Positions 47,657 to 57,445 of a DNA stretch of 64,000 nt are shown here, one piece after another. How positions within the stretch are numbered: the stretch's first letter is position 1; each line of letters begins with the position of its first letter. The translations under genes and the position numbers were made by a program. A model generated the notes under the pieces. The model did no database searches and was not told the origin of the DNA. It saw nothing but the letters and a program-made list of their open reading frames with translations. Source of the stretch: Clostridiales bacterium (lineage in GTDB: Bacteria > Bacillota > Clostridia > Lachnospirales > JAQSXR01); the NCBI GenBank assembly GCA_029256575.1, contig JAQSXR010000003.1, forward strand, positions 1 to 64,000, given 5' to 3'.

Positions 47657-48982
47657 ATGATTTTAAATAATTCAAATATAGATGTGTCACATATAGAAGC
47701 AGAAGAACTTCAAAATAAGATAGGCAATATAGTTAAGATCCACGGTTCAATATATAAAATTAGGTTAATGAGTGGATTTGCTTTTGTGATATTGAGGACA
47801 AAGAGAGCTTTCGTTCAATGCATTTACAGCAAAGAATATACAAATATTGATATAGATAAAATTATTGAAAATTCAAGTGTGATAATCACTGGATATGTAG
47901 CAGAGGAAATTCGTTCGAAATTGGGCTATGAACTAAGGATAAACGATATAGAAATCTTATCAATTCCGATAGATGCGCCTCCTGTAGTCATCAATAATAA
48001 TGTGATTCCAGCCTCACTTGAGACAATATTAGACTTCAGACCGATTACCATAAGAAATGAACATGAAAGAGCTATTTTTAAATTGCAAGAAGGACTTTGT
48101 AGAGGTATTAGAGAATTTTTGTTCAGCAATCTATTTACTGAAATACATTCACCGAAGATTGTATATGCAGGAGCAGAGGGTGGGGCGAATATTTTTAAGC
48201 TGGATTATTTTGGGAAAGAGGCATATCTTGCACAAAGTCCTCAGTTTTATAAGCAAATGCTGGTAGGAGCGTACGAACGCGTATTTGAGATAGCACCTGT
48301 TTATAGAGCAGAAAAACACGATACATCAAGGCACTTAAATGAATATATAAGCGTTGACTTTGAGATGGGATTTATTGAAAATTTTGCAGATATTATAAGT
48401 ATGGAAACGAACATGTTAAAGTTTGTAATTGAGTTTTTAAAAGAGAAGTATGTAAATGAAATTAAAATTTTGAAGATAGAGCTACCTAATATTGCTGAAA
48501 TACCTTGTATTACTTTTTGTGATGCAAAAGAGTTAGTTCGTAACACATATAATAGAAAAACCAAGGATTTGCATGATTTTGAACCAGAAGAAGAACGACT
48601 ACTTTGCGATATAATAAAAAAGGAATATGGAAGTGATTTTGTTTTTGTAACGCATTACCCTTCATCAAAACGTCCATTTTATGCGATGGACGATAATGAA
48701 AATCCTGAGGTTACATTAAGTTTTGACTTACTTTTCAGAGGAATTGAGATCACTACTGGTGGGCAACGAATTCATGATTATGAGAAACAGGTTGAAAAGA
48801 TGAAAAGAAGAGGTATGAATATCGAATTATTTGAAAGTTATTTGATGATGCATAAATATGGTATGCCTCCACATGGGGGGTTAGGATTGGGATTGGAACG
48901 ATTTACCATGTGTTTATTAAATGAAACTAATGTGAGGTATGCATCGATGTTCCCAAGAGATATGAAAAGATTAACACCATAA
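47657..48982 (+). CDS. aspS: Aspartyl-tRNA synthetase, archaeal-type
   Basis: The 441-residue class II synthetase has an N-terminal OB-fold (IVKIHGSIYKIRLMSGFAFV), motif 2 VYRAEKHDTSRHLNEYI and motif 3 HGGLGLGLERFTMCLL. The sequence GGQRIHDYEKQVEKM is typical of archaeal-type AspRS, which often charges both tRNA-Asp and tRNA-Asn; in that case an amidotransferase completes Asn-tRNA. It lacks the large GAD insertion of the usual bacterial enzyme. Start 47657 has GGAGG 7 bases upstream. Hairpin terminator follows. Confidence 0.9.
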   Translation: MILNNSNIDVSHIEAEELQNKIGNIVKIHGSIYKIRLMSGFAFVILRTKRAFVQCIYSKEYTNIDIDKIIENSSVIITGYVAEEIRSKLGYELRINDIEILSIPIDAPPVVINNNVIPASLETILDFRPITIRNEHERAIFKLQEGLCRGIREFLFSNLFTEIHSPKIVYAGAEGGANIFKLDYFGKEAYLAQSPQFYKQMLVGAYERVFEIAPVYRAEKHDTSRHLNEYISVDFEMGFIENFADIISMETNMLKFVIEFLKEKYVNEIKILKIELPNIAEIPCITFCDAKELVRNTYNRKTKDLHDFEPEEERLLCDIIKKEYGSDFVFVTHYPSSKRPFYAMDDNENPEVTLSFDLLFRGIEITTGGQRIHDYEKQVEKMKRRGMNIELFESYLMMHKYGMPPHGGLGLGLERFTMCLLNETNVRYASMFPRDMKRLTP

Positions 48983-49018
48983 GAAGTATTCGATTAATAT
49001 GTAAAGAACTCACAAAAA

Positions 49019-49051
49019 TAAGGTATGCTAAATAAGAATTAGCATACCTTA
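49019..49051. terminator. Hairpin terminator between aspS and DUF2085 gene
   Basis: TAAGGTATGCTA pairs perfectly with TAGCATACCTTA. The T-run is better on the minus strand (TTTTTG), so it chiefly serves the minus-strand gene pair. Confidence 0.75.
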
Positions 49052-49052
49052 C

Positions 49053-49418
49053 TTAAAATATCATATTAAATAAAATAACAATTATTGATACAAATATACT
49101 CATTATTCCGTATCCACCTAAAATCCCTGTAACAATGCGACGATGGTTATTAGATGGTAGGATATTAATAAATTGGATAAACCAATCTAAAAACATGATA
49201 GCGGAACAGATTAGTCCTATATATAAATTTGGTTGAATGAAAGGAAGCGATATTAATTCTAAGATATATCCAAGTATCACTCCTGTACATCTAGCACATA
49301 GAGGGAACTGGTATCCACCAAAAATCAAGCTTCTTTCTGGCATTTGATGGCAACCAAGTCGTGCTCCTAAATCCATTAATTTCATCCAACGAATATCTTT
49401 ATTATCTTTATCTTTCAT
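49053..49418 (-). CDS. DUF2085 membrane protein
   Basis: The 121-residue protein has the family motif CHQMPERSLIFGGYQFPLCARCTGV near residues 23-47 and three hydrophobic helices after it. The Cys/His cluster suggests metal or heme contact, but the function is unknown. Its ATG overlaps the stop of the upstream zinc-ribbon gene (TAATG), so the two form an operon. Confidence 0.88.
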   Translation of the reverse strand: MKDKDNKDIRWMKLMDLGARLGCHQMPERSLIFGGYQFPLCARCTGVILGYILELISLPFIQPNLYIGLICSAIMFLDWFIQFINILPSNNHRRIVTGILGGYGIMSIFVSIIVILFNMIF

Positions 49419-49630
49419 TATAATCTAAATTTATTTCCGCAGTTATGGCATACCCAATAGTGCTGAGTGGATGATTTGGTTTTTCCTGAACCACACAAAC
49501 CACATAGCAAGCCAACCCAACCAAAAATGATAAAACCGCAACAACCTTTTCCTGCACCATAGCCTTTTGTTTCGACTTGAGTATCAGCTACAACTTGGCA
49601 CTGTTCCGACCCACAATGAGGACAACGCAT
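49418..49630 (-). CDS. Small zinc-ribbon protein with glycine/cysteine-rich core
   Basis: The 70-residue protein has CPHCGSEQC at the start and CHNCGNKF at the end, forming a split zinc ribbon. Between them is a short hydrophobic glycine-rich stretch (GCCGFIIFGWVGLLCGLCG) that may contact the membrane. Upstream of and overlapping the DUF2085 gene. Function unknown. GGAGTG lies before the ATG. Confidence 0.82.
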   Translation of the reverse strand: MRCPHCGSEQCQVVADTQVETKGYGAGKGCCGFIIFGWVGLLCGLCGSGKTKSSTQHYWVCHNCGNKFRL

Positions 49631-49875
49631 ATTTACTCACTCCTTTAAATTTATATACTATTATTTTATCATATATTTCGACTTAGTCAATCATTAAGGT
49701 TCTTCCTATTTTATTTTAGTATATCTAAGAATTATATAGTTTTTTATAATGAATTAGAACTATTGTTGTCTAGACAGGTGAAAGAAAATATGATTTTAAA
49801 TAAGTAATATGGTTGAATTAGACAAGAATGAATGATATAAATATAACATATTATTAAAAAGGAGCGATTTTATTT

Positions 49876-51708
49876 ATGTGTGGTATAGTTGGATATATTG
49901 GTAAGGAAGAAGCAGCACCAATACTTTTAGATGGATTGGAAAAGTTAGAATATAGGGGATACGATTCAGCCGGTATAGCGGTTTATAATGGAACAGATAT
50001 TAAGATAACAAAAACGAAAGGTAGATTAAAATTTCTTGCGGAAGCAACTAATGAAGGTTTATCTATGCCTGGAACTCTAGGAATTGGACATACAAGATGG
50101 GCAACACATGGCGCACCATCCGATATTAATTCACATCCACATGCAAATGAAAGTGGAACAATAGCAGTTGTTCATAACGGAATTATAGAGAATTACCTAT
50201 TTTTAAAAGACTACTTAATGAAAAAGGGTTACAATTTTGTATCGGATACAGATACCGAAGTTGTGGCACATTTACTTGATCATTACGTAAAGAAATACGG
50301 TGAAATACTTGAAGCGGTTGTTCATTTGATGAATCGAGTGGAAGGTTCTTATGCTTTAGGAATAATTGTTAAAGAGAATCCAGACGAAATTATAGCTGTT
50401 AGAAAAGATAGCCCATTAATCGTTGGCTTATCACCAGAAGGAAACTTTATTGCTTCAGACATTCCAGCGATATTAAAATATACTAGAGATATTTACTTAC
50501 TTGAAGATAGAGAAATTGTTCGATTATCAAGAGATGGTGTTACGGTTTATGATGTTTTCAAAGAGCCAATTATAAAAGAAATAACACATATTGATTGGGA
50601 TATCACTGCTGCTGAAAAAGGTGGATATGAACACTTTATGTTTAAGGAAATTCTTGAACAACCAAAAGCATTAAAAGATACAATTAGCCCTAGAATTCAT
50701 AATGGCGAAGTAGTTATTGAAGAAATGAAGATGACAGATGAAGAAATCAAAAATCTTAAAAAGATATATATTGTAGCATGTGGATCCGCATATCACGCAG
50801 GAGCAGTAGGTAAATATGTAATTGAAGATATGGCGAGAATACCTGTTGAAATAGACATAGCATCAGAATTTAGATATAGAAATCCGATATTTGAGAAAGA
50901 CTCTTTAGCGATTATTATTAGTCAATCTGGTGAGACAGCAGATACATTAGCAGCTCTTAGAGAAGCTAAGAAAAATGGTGTTAAAACACTTGCAATTGTA
51001 AATGTAGTAGGTAGCTCAATCGCAAGAGATGCAGACAATGTATTATATACATGGGCAGGACCAGAAATTGCAGTAGCAACAACAAAAGCATATAGTACAC
51101 AAGTTTCAGCACTATATTTAATAGGTCTTTTATTTGCAAAGAAAAGAGGAACGATTGAAGATAGTCTTTACAAGGAAACAGTGAAAGAATTGGTATCACT
51201 ACCAGATAAAGTAGCAAGTCTTTTGAAAGATTTTGATAAAATACAAAACTTTGCAGCAAAAAAACAAAATGCAAAAGATATTTTCTTCCTTGGAAGAGGA
51301 GTAGACTATGCAACAGCATTAGAAGGATCACTAAAGCTAAAAGAAATATCATATATTCATTCAGAAGCATATGCTGCTGGCGAATTAAAACACGGAACGA
51401 TTTCTCTAATTGAAGAAGGAACTTTAGTTGTATCATTAGCAACACAAGAAAATTTATTTAATAAAATGCTAAGCAACATTAAAGAAGTTAGAACTAGAGG
51501 AGCAGTAATAATGGCAATCGCTCTAGAAGGCAATACAGAAATTGAAAAAGAAGCAGATTTTGTTTTATATGTACCTAAAGTACTTGGAAACCTTGCTCCA
51601 TCCCTATCCGTTATTCCACTACAATTATTCTCATACTATATTGCAGTTGGAAAAGGATGCGACGTTGATAAGCCAAGAAACTTAGCAAAATCAGTAACCG
51701 TAGAATAA
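49876..51708 (+). CDS. glmS: Glutamine-fructose-6-phosphate aminotransferase
   Basis: GlmS makes glucosamine-6-phosphate for the cell wall. The 610-residue protein is complete: MCGIVGYIGKEEA with catalytic Cys1 after Met removal, GHTRWATHG and HNGIIENY in the glutaminase domain, then two SIS domains (CGSAYHAGAV, ISQSGETADTLAALREA, LGRGVDYATALEGSLKLKE) and the end KPRNLAKSVTVE. GGAGCG lies 10 bases before the ATG. No glmS ribozyme is visible in the 245-bp upstream gap, unlike many Firmicutes. Confidence 0.97.
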   Translation: MCGIVGYIGKEEAAPILLDGLEKLEYRGYDSAGIAVYNGTDIKITKTKGRLKFLAEATNEGLSMPGTLGIGHTRWATHGAPSDINSHPHANESGTIAVVHNGIIENYLFLKDYLMKKGYNFVSDTDTEVVAHLLDHYVKKYGEILEAVVHLMNRVEGSYALGIIVKENPDEIIAVRKDSPLIVGLSPEGNFIASDIPAILKYTRDIYLLEDREIVRLSRDGVTVYDVFKEPIIKEITHIDWDITAAEKGGYEHFMFKEILEQPKALKDTISPRIHNGEVVIEEMKMTDEEIKNLKKIYIVACGSAYHAGAVGKYVIEDMARIPVEIDIASEFRYRNPIFEKDSLAIIISQSGETADTLAALREAKKNGVKTLAIVNVVGSSIARDADNVLYTWAGPEIAVATTKAYSTQVSALYLIGLLFAKKRGTIEDSLYKETVKELVSLPDKVASLLKDFDKIQNFAAKKQNAKDIFFLGRGVDYATALEGSLKLKEISYIHSEAYAAGELKHGTISLIEEGTLVVSLATQENLFNKMLSNIKEVRTRGAVIMAIALEGNTEIEKEADFVLYVPKVLGNLAPSLSVIPLQLFSYYIAVGKGCDVDKPRNLAKSVTVE

Positions 51709-51713
51709 ACAAA

Positions 51714-51874
51714 TAAGAACCGTCCCCTTTGTTCACTTTCGAACAAAGGGGACGGTTCTTATTGTTCACTTTCGAACAGTGGGGACGGTTCTTATAGTAT
51801 CACTATGATACAAAGAGAACCGTCCCCATAGTATCACTATGATACAAAAAGAACCGTCCCCACTGTATCACCTT
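51714..51874. repeat. Mosaic of palindromic GTCCCC repeats
   Basis: Four ACCGTCCCC units in both orientations alternate with palindromes: GTTCACTTTCGAAC twice and TATCACTATGATA twice. The whole block can fold into several hairpins. Related units occur at 57384-57439 and a partial one at 5070-5094. It fills the space between glmS and the amidase gene and can act as a terminator. Confidence 0.85.
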
Positions 51875-51921
51875 AACTATGTTTTTGAATATTATAAGGT
51901 ATAGTGAAAAGGAGGGATATA

Positions 51922-52494
51922 ATGGCTATCAAAATATTTATAGACCAAGGTCACAATCCTACTGGTTTCAATGCTGGTGCAGAAGGTTTCGGATTACGAG
52001 AACAAGACGTAAACTATAATGTTGGAACCTATTTAGCTGAAATGTTAGAAGATGATTATAGGTTTGAAGTTCGTACATCTAGAACATCACCTGATCAGAT
52101 ATTGGGTTTCAATAATTCGTCAAGTTTAGCTGAGAGAGTTAGAATGGCAAATGAATGGCCAGCAGATTATTTTATTAGTATTCATTCAAATGCAAATGAT
52201 AATCCTAATATAAATGGAACAGAGGTTTATATTTATAAACCAAATACACAAGCAAATTGGCTTGCAGAGCATATTCTTGAGAATATAGTAAACATCGTAG
52301 GGACAAGAAATAATAGTGTAAGAGTAAACCCCTCATTATATGTATTAAGATCAACACGAATGCCTGCTGTTTTAGTAGAACTCGCATATATTTCAAATTA
52401 TGAGGATAATCAAAAGCTTAGATACAATCAAGATGATTTTGCATATGCAATTTATAGAGGAATATTGCAATATTTTGGATTTAATGAACTCTAG
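51922..52494 (+). CDS. N-acetylmuramoyl-L-alanine amidase (Amidase_3)
   Basis: It cleaves the bond between MurNAc and the peptide in peptidoglycan. The 190-residue protein is a single Amidase_3 domain: KIFIDQGHNPTGF with the first zinc His, REQDVNYNVGTYLAEML with Glu, FISIHSNAND with the second His, and AVLVELAYISN with the catalytic Glu. There is no signal peptide or wall-binding domain, so it may act inside the cell, in the spore compartment, or leave by another route. Start 51922, with AGGAGG 7 bases upstream. Confidence 0.9.
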   Translation: MAIKIFIDQGHNPTGFNAGAEGFGLREQDVNYNVGTYLAEMLEDDYRFEVRTSRTSPDQILGFNNSSSLAERVRMANEWPADYFISIHSNANDNPNINGTEVYIYKPNTQANWLAEHILENIVNIVGTRNNSVRVNPSLYVLRSTRMPAVLVELAYISNYEDNQKLRYNQDDFAYAIYRGILQYFGFNEL

Positions 52495-52507
52495 AAATTA
52501 AATGTAA

Positions 52508-52544
52508 TAAAAAAATCGCTCATAAAATATGAGCGATTTTTTTA
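52508..52544. terminator. Bidirectional terminator
   Basis: AAAAAATCGCTCATA pairs with TATGAGCGATTTTTT, between convergent amidase and pyruvate kinase genes. Confidence 0.9.
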
Positions 52545-52545
52545 T

Positions 52546-54285
52546 TTAATTACACGATACAACACCTCTGCTTGCATCGATAGTTACGAGAGCACCACTT
52601 TTTAGTATTTGAGTTGCATTTTGCGCACCGATAATAGTTGGTATATCAAGGCTTAAACCGACTATTGCTGCGTGGGTATTATAGCCGTCTTTTTCAACAA
52701 TTAGTCCGGAGGCTGTTTTTAAAATAGGTAGAAGTTCATTCGTAGTATAAGGAACTACGAGTATATCGCCTGGATTAAAATTGTCAGGTATTTTTAAAGG
52801 ATCATTACAAACGCACAAGCAGGCGCAAACAGAGTTATTTGTTACCCCAACACCTGATAGTAATATGTGCCCAGCAACATGTACTTTTATAAGATTTGTC
52901 GTTCCTGATATTCCAAGCGGAACACCAGCAGTAATTACTGTTAACTCACCGGCAGATATATGTCCAGCTTTTTCAACAGCATCTACAGCATGTTCAAATA
53001 AATCATCCGTATTTTGTTCTTCCGATATTAGTAATGGAGTTACACCCCAGGATAAATTAAGTTGGCGACATACATGAGGATTCGTACTACATCCTATTAT
53101 CGGGCAAGCTGGTCGATATTTAGAAATCATGCGAGCTGTCTTACCAGATTTTGTAACTGTAATAATAGCAGATGCATTCAGGTCGTGAGCAGTAGTACAA
53201 GTGGCATGAGAAATAGCATTTGTTACATCTGGATTTGAATATGTTTCACGGGTCTTAAATCTCTTAACAAAATCGATATCATTTTCTGCACGAACTGCAA
53301 TTTTTACCATTGTTTTAACTGATTCAATCGGGTAAAGACCAGCAGCAGTTTCTCCGGATAACATAATTGCACTTGTGCCATCATATATTGCATTTGCAAC
53401 ATCTGTAGTCTCAGCTCGCGTTGGACGTGGATTTTTCATCATAGAGTCTAACATTTGAGTAGCAGTTATAACCTGTTTTCCAGCATTATATACTTTTTTA
53501 ATAATTAGTTTTTGAATAACAGGGACATCTTCAATTGGAACTTCAACACCCATATCACCACGCGCAATCATGATACCATCAGATACACGAATTATATCAT
53601 CAATGTTTGCAACACCTTGTAGATTTTCAATTTTAGCTATGATATTTATTGTATTACAACTATATTCATTAAATATTCTTCTTATCTGTAGAATATCATC
53701 AGCACTACGTACAAACGATGCTGCAATAAAATCAAAATTATTTTCAATAGCGAATATAATATCTTCTCTATCTTTTTGGCTAATGTATGGCATGGATAGT
53801 ATTGTACCTGGAACATTTACCCCTTTATTATTAGAAATAGTTCCATTATTATTAACCTTACACACAATGTCGGTATCATTTTTACTAAGGACAGTCATTT
53901 CAATTAAGCCATCATCTATAAGAATCGTTCCGTCTACCTCAACATCTCTCGGTAATTCTTTATAGCTTATACTTACTGTATTTTCATTTCCAATAACTTC
54001 TCTCGTTGTTAATGTAAAACTTTGATCTTTTTTTAATTCTATCTTACCTTTTTCAAAGCTCCCGATTCTAATTTCAGGACCTTTTGTATCGAGTAAAGCA
54101 GCAATTGGTAAGTCTAATTGTTCGCGAATTTTGATCAATTGGTCAAGTCTTTGTTTATGCTCCTTATGATTTGCGTGTGAAAAGTTAAATCTAGCAACAT
54201 CCATCCCTGACAGAATTATTTCTCTTAAGATATTTTCACTATCAGTCGCTGGACCTAATGTACAAACGATTTTGGTTTTTCTCAT
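52546..54285 (-). CDS. pyk: Pyruvate kinase with C-terminal PEP-utiliser domain
   Basis: It converts PEP and ADP into pyruvate and ATP. The 579-residue protein has TKIVCTLGPATDSENILRE, RFNFSHANH, the cation-site region LDTKGPEIRIG, KIENLQGVANID (catalytic Lys) and ARGDMGVEVP. The last 90 residues (IVEKDGYNTHAAIVGLSLDI) form the extra PEP-utiliser-like swivelling domain seen in many Firmicutes enzymes. A second pyruvate kinase begins at 63856. Start ATG 54285; AAGGA lies about 12 bases upstream. Confidence 0.95.
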   Translation of the reverse strand: MRKTKIVCTLGPATDSENILREIILSGMDVARFNFSHANHKEHKQRLDQLIKIREQLDLPIAALLDTKGPEIRIGSFEKGKIELKKDQSFTLTTREVIGNENTVSISYKELPRDVEVDGTILIDDGLIEMTVLSKNDTDIVCKVNNNGTISNNKGVNVPGTILSMPYISQKDREDIIFAIENNFDFIAASFVRSADDILQIRRIFNEYSCNTINIIAKIENLQGVANIDDIIRVSDGIMIARGDMGVEVPIEDVPVIQKLIIKKVYNAGKQVITATQMLDSMMKNPRPTRAETTDVANAIYDGTSAIMLSGETAAGLYPIESVKTMVKIAVRAENDIDFVKRFKTRETYSNPDVTNAISHATCTTAHDLNASAIITVTKSGKTARMISKYRPACPIIGCSTNPHVCRQLNLSWGVTPLLISEEQNTDDLFEHAVDAVEKAGHISAGELTVITAGVPLGISGTTNLIKVHVAGHILLSGVGVTNNSVCACLCVCNDPLKIPDNFNPGDILVVPYTTNELLPILKTASGLIVEKDGYNTHAAIVGLSLDIPTIIGAQNATQILKSGALVTIDASRGVVSCN

Positions 54286-54554
54286 ACTAGTGTAAATCCT
54301 TTCTTAATATGTTTTATATGAATAATCTAGGCAATATTTTAACTGAATTAATTATAACTATTGTAATTCAGCACATGTTAAGCCTCGTTTATTGTTAACT
54401 TATAATTCTTGATACAATAATATTATTAGGTTATTTATTACAGAATATTCTAAATGAAAGTGAGCTTGAATATTGTTCTATTATAGCACTTATTCTGACA
54501 TTTAACAAAGAAAATAGAACTAGAAATATAAATAAAATAGGAGGATTTCTAAGA

Positions 54555-55502
54555 GTGAGAATTACAGATTTTTTCATGCTTTTAGGTGGTCTTGCATTAT
54601 TTTTATATGGAATGAAAATAATGGGAGAGGGTCTAGAATTAGCTGCAGGATCACATTTAAAGAAAATATTAGAAAAGTTAACAACGAATAAGTATTTAGG
54701 AATGCTATTTGGTATCTTTATTACTGCAATCATTCAAAGTTCATCAGCGACAACTGTTATGGTAGTAGGATTTGTTAATTCAGGGCTGATGACATTATCA
54801 CAATCTGTGGGAATTATTATGGGAGCAAATGTAGGAACAACAATAACGAGTCAGATAATTGCTTTGAATATCTCACAGATTGCACCACTAATTGCATTTG
54901 TTGGTATTCTAATAATTTTGTTAGCAAAAAAAAGAAAAAGATTAGGATATTTAGGAGAAATAATAATAGGTTTAGGAATATTATTTATAGGTATAAATAG
55001 TATGAGTGATTCAATGGCTCCACTTAAAGAGGTCAAGGAATTTCAAAATATAATGATACGTTTTGAAAATCCAATAATGGGCGTTCTTATTGGAACAGCG
55101 GTTACATGTGTAATTCAAAGTTCATCTGCATCAATCGGTATTTTACAGGCACTAGCCAGTCAAGGGCTCGTTGGAATAGCGAATACCATGTACATAATCT
55201 TTGGGCAAAACATAGGAACTTGTATTACTACAGTATTGGCAAGCATCGGAAGCAGTAAGAATGCTAAGAGAACTGCCCTATGTCATGTATTATTTAATGT
55301 AATTGGTGCTATCATTTTTATTGCAATTGCTTTTACATTACCATTTGAAAAGTGGATGATTGCGTTAGCTCCAAACAGTACTGTAAAACAAATTGCAAAT
55401 GTACATTCAATTTTTAATTTAGGAACTACGATTATTTTATTGCCATTTAGTAATTTTTTAGTTAAGACTTCACTTAAATGGATACCCGATGATGTTAAAT
55501 AA
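54555..55502 (+). CDS. Na/phosphate cotransporter family protein (short form)
   Basis: The 315-residue membrane protein has about eight hydrophobic segments and the two repeated QSS motifs of the NptA/YjbB family: ITAIIQSSSATTVMVVGFVN and VTCVIQSSSASIGILQAL. MGANVGTTIT and FGQNIGTCITT are the matched half-repeats. It lacks the C-terminal PhoU-like domain found in longer members. GTG start with AGGAGG 9 bases upstream. The last 8 bases overlap the end of the convergent mutS-like gene. Confidence 0.9.
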   Translation: MRITDFFMLLGGLALFLYGMKIMGEGLELAAGSHLKKILEKLTTNKYLGMLFGIFITAIIQSSSATTVMVVGFVNSGLMTLSQSVGIIMGANVGTTITSQIIALNISQIAPLIAFVGILIILLAKKRKRLGYLGEIIIGLGILFIGINSMSDSMAPLKEVKEFQNIMIRFENPIMGVLIGTAVTCVIQSSSASIGILQALASQGLVGIANTMYIIFGQNIGTCITTVLASIGSSKNAKRTALCHVLFNVIGAIIFIAIAFTLPFEKWMIALAPNSTVKQIANVHSIFNLGTTIILLPFSNFLVKTSLKWIPDDVK

Positions 55503-57291
55503 CTCCTGCTAATTTCATTAAAAATTGGGCATTAGTTGAGGTGCTTTTTCCGTTTTTTATTTTAAAATCAAACTTGATTTGGTCATTTTCATAATATTCA
55601 TCAAAATGATAATTGATAGTATTTCTAGAATCTTCTTTTTCAAGATTACATAATTCAAAGTCATGAGTAGATACAATTCCAATAATCCAAGGCTTTGTTA
55701 GCTTTGTAATGGTAGCACGAGCTCCAGAAATTCTGTCTGCAGAATTCGTTCCTCTAAATATTTCATCTATTAGTACAAGCATAGGCTTGTTTAATTTACT
55801 ATATTCAACCATTGTCTTAATTCGAATTAGTTCTGCATAAAAGGTTGATATGCCTTGACTAACATCATCTTGAATTCGCATTGAAGTAAATATAGCCATG
55901 CATGAAGAATCAAAATTCTTGGCGCATACTAGACCACCAGCATTAAACAAAATCAAATTTACTCCAATCGTTCTTAAAAATGTTGTTTTACCAGACATAT
56001 TGGAGCCTGTAATGATACAGGTTTTTGATTTGAGTTCAAGAGAGTTACTAATTGAAACGCTATCAGGTATAAGCGGGTGCTTTATATCAGTTGCCTTAAA
56101 ATAGGGATTTGATAGCTCACTTATTGTTGGGAAACAGTATTCATCCTTTACATAATGTATTGTTGCTAAGCTAAGTAGGGCCTCTGTTTTACCAACTGCT
56201 TCAAACCACTTTCTCAAATTAGAACCATATGAAATTTTCCATTTATCAAAAGCTCGTATGCAATTAAAATCCCACATAAATAAACCTGAAAATATTCCAT
56301 AAGAAATTGCATTATTTCTAAAAGTAGTATAATCAATAATTTTATTTAACTTTTTCACAGCATTTGATGCCCCGCCATTTATTAACAGAATTTGCTGTAG
56401 ATTCTGCATACATTCACTATCAAATCCTTCATTTTCAAGTATATGAAATAGACTTTCGTAAGCTTCAAGTTCAGTTTTAAATAAGGATAATGGCCTTAGT
56501 ATTTCACCTACTTTAGGAAAATTAACAATTGCAAATATCCATTGAAATATTATTAGTGAAAAAGGGATTACTGGTGAAATCAATTGAAAAGATGCAACAA
56601 TAACTGCAATTAATGATATAAGTGGTAAAAGTATAGAAAGAGAATAAATCAAACTAGAAAAAGAAGCATTTGTGTTTTCCGCTAAGTTTAAAAGTAGGTG
56701 TGTATTTTTCTTATCTATTTTTTTATTGCTTTTACTAAAAAGTTTACTGTGAGCTAAAAAATTAAAGGAAAATTTATTTTTCTTTACAATCTCTTGAAGA
56801 GCAGATTGATTTTCAAGAATTGTTTCTTTATTTGGATCATTATTTAGTAACATATTTGCTAGTTCGTTATTACCCCAAGGAGTATTCGTATTACAAAGGT
56901 ATTGATATAAGGAAGCATTCCCAAATAAATCAAGATCATTTGCAACGGTAGTATTTTCATTTAGATACTCAACTCCATTATTTGCAAACGTCTTCCAATT
57001 TCCATTAATCCTAAGGATATATTCTTCAAACAACTCAATTCTACAAAATAATAGGTCGCGAGTTCGAACTAATTTCGTGTGTTTTATTACAAGGAAAATA
57101 AATATCAAAAGAGCAATTCCACTCACAATAAAACCATTTTGATCTTGATTAATAATAATTATAGTAATGCCTGCTAACACAACTAGAAAAGAAATTGAAC
57201 GCAAAAAACTAAGTAGATTATATTTCTTATTAAGGAGAACTTTTTCTTTATTTAAAATTTCTAATTCTTTCTTAAATTTATTTAAATTCAT
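55495..57291 (-). CDS. Membrane-anchored MutS-like ATPase
   Basis: The 598-residue protein ends in a MutS-type ATPase domain: Walker A ITGSNMSGKTTFLRTIG (about 415-431), then Walker B MLVLIDEIFRGTNSADR and the ST-H motif GIVSTHDFEL. The N-terminal half is unlike MutS: it has two hydrophobic helices (residues 33-72) and two more near 220-270, with no mismatch-recognition domain. It therefore belongs to the MutS-like membrane group of unknown role, not to mismatch repair. Start 57291 has GGAGG 5 bases upstream; an ATG at 57417 lies inside a GTCCCC repeat and is rejected. Confidence 0.85.
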   Translation of the reverse strand: MNLNKFKKELEILNKEKVLLNKKYNLLSFLRSISFLVVLAGITIIIINQDQNGFIVSGIALLIFIFLVIKHTKLVRTRDLLFCRIELFEEYILRINGNWKTFANNGVEYLNENTTVANDLDLFGNASLYQYLCNTNTPWGNNELANMLLNNDPNKETILENQSALQEIVKKNKFSFNFLAHSKLFSKSNKKIDKKNTHLLLNLAENTNASFSSLIYSLSILLPLISLIAVIVASFQLISPVIPFSLIIFQWIFAIVNFPKVGEILRPLSLFKTELEAYESLFHILENEGFDSECMQNLQQILLINGGASNAVKKLNKIIDYTTFRNNAISYGIFSGLFMWDFNCIRAFDKWKISYGSNLRKWFEAVGKTEALLSLATIHYVKDEYCFPTISELSNPYFKATDIKHPLIPDSVSISNSLELKSKTCIITGSNMSGKTTFLRTIGVNLILFNAGGLVCAKNFDSSCMAIFTSMRIQDDVSQGISTFYAELIRIKTMVEYSKLNKPMLVLIDEIFRGTNSADRISGARATITKLTKPWIIGIVSTHDFELCNLEKEDSRNTINYHFDEYYENDQIKFDFKIKNGKSTSTNAQFLMKLAGVI

Positions 57292-57383
57292 ACTTACCTC
57301 CACAATGTTATTATTGAATAGTATATCAATAAATATAAAAGGATACAATGGGAGTGGAATCTTTTTTACATCAATAGATGTTG

Positions 57384-57439
57384 AAAGGACCGTCCCCATT
57401 GTATCAAAGTGATACAAAAAGAACCGTCCCCATTGTATT
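57384..57439. repeat. Palindromic GTCCCC repeat, second site
   Basis: Two ACCGTCCCCATTGTAT units frame the palindrome TATCAAAGTGATA. It is related to the block at 51714-51874 and lies between the activase and MutS-like genes. Confidence 0.8.
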
Positions 57440-57445
57440 ATTATT

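Noticed and set aside
49631-49875. Expected glmS ribozyme upstream of glmS
   Set aside because: The 245-bp gap is A/T-rich and shows none of the conserved ribozyme core or cleavage-site sequence near the start codon region.
50981-51445. 154-codon minus-strand frame inside glmS
   Set aside because: Leucine-rich shadow of the glmS coding strand with no ribosome binding site.
57292-57417. N-terminal extension of the MutS-like protein to ATG 57417
   Set aside because: The extension is encoded by a GTCCCC repeat and A/T-rich spacer, while ATG 57291 has a strong GGAGG site.
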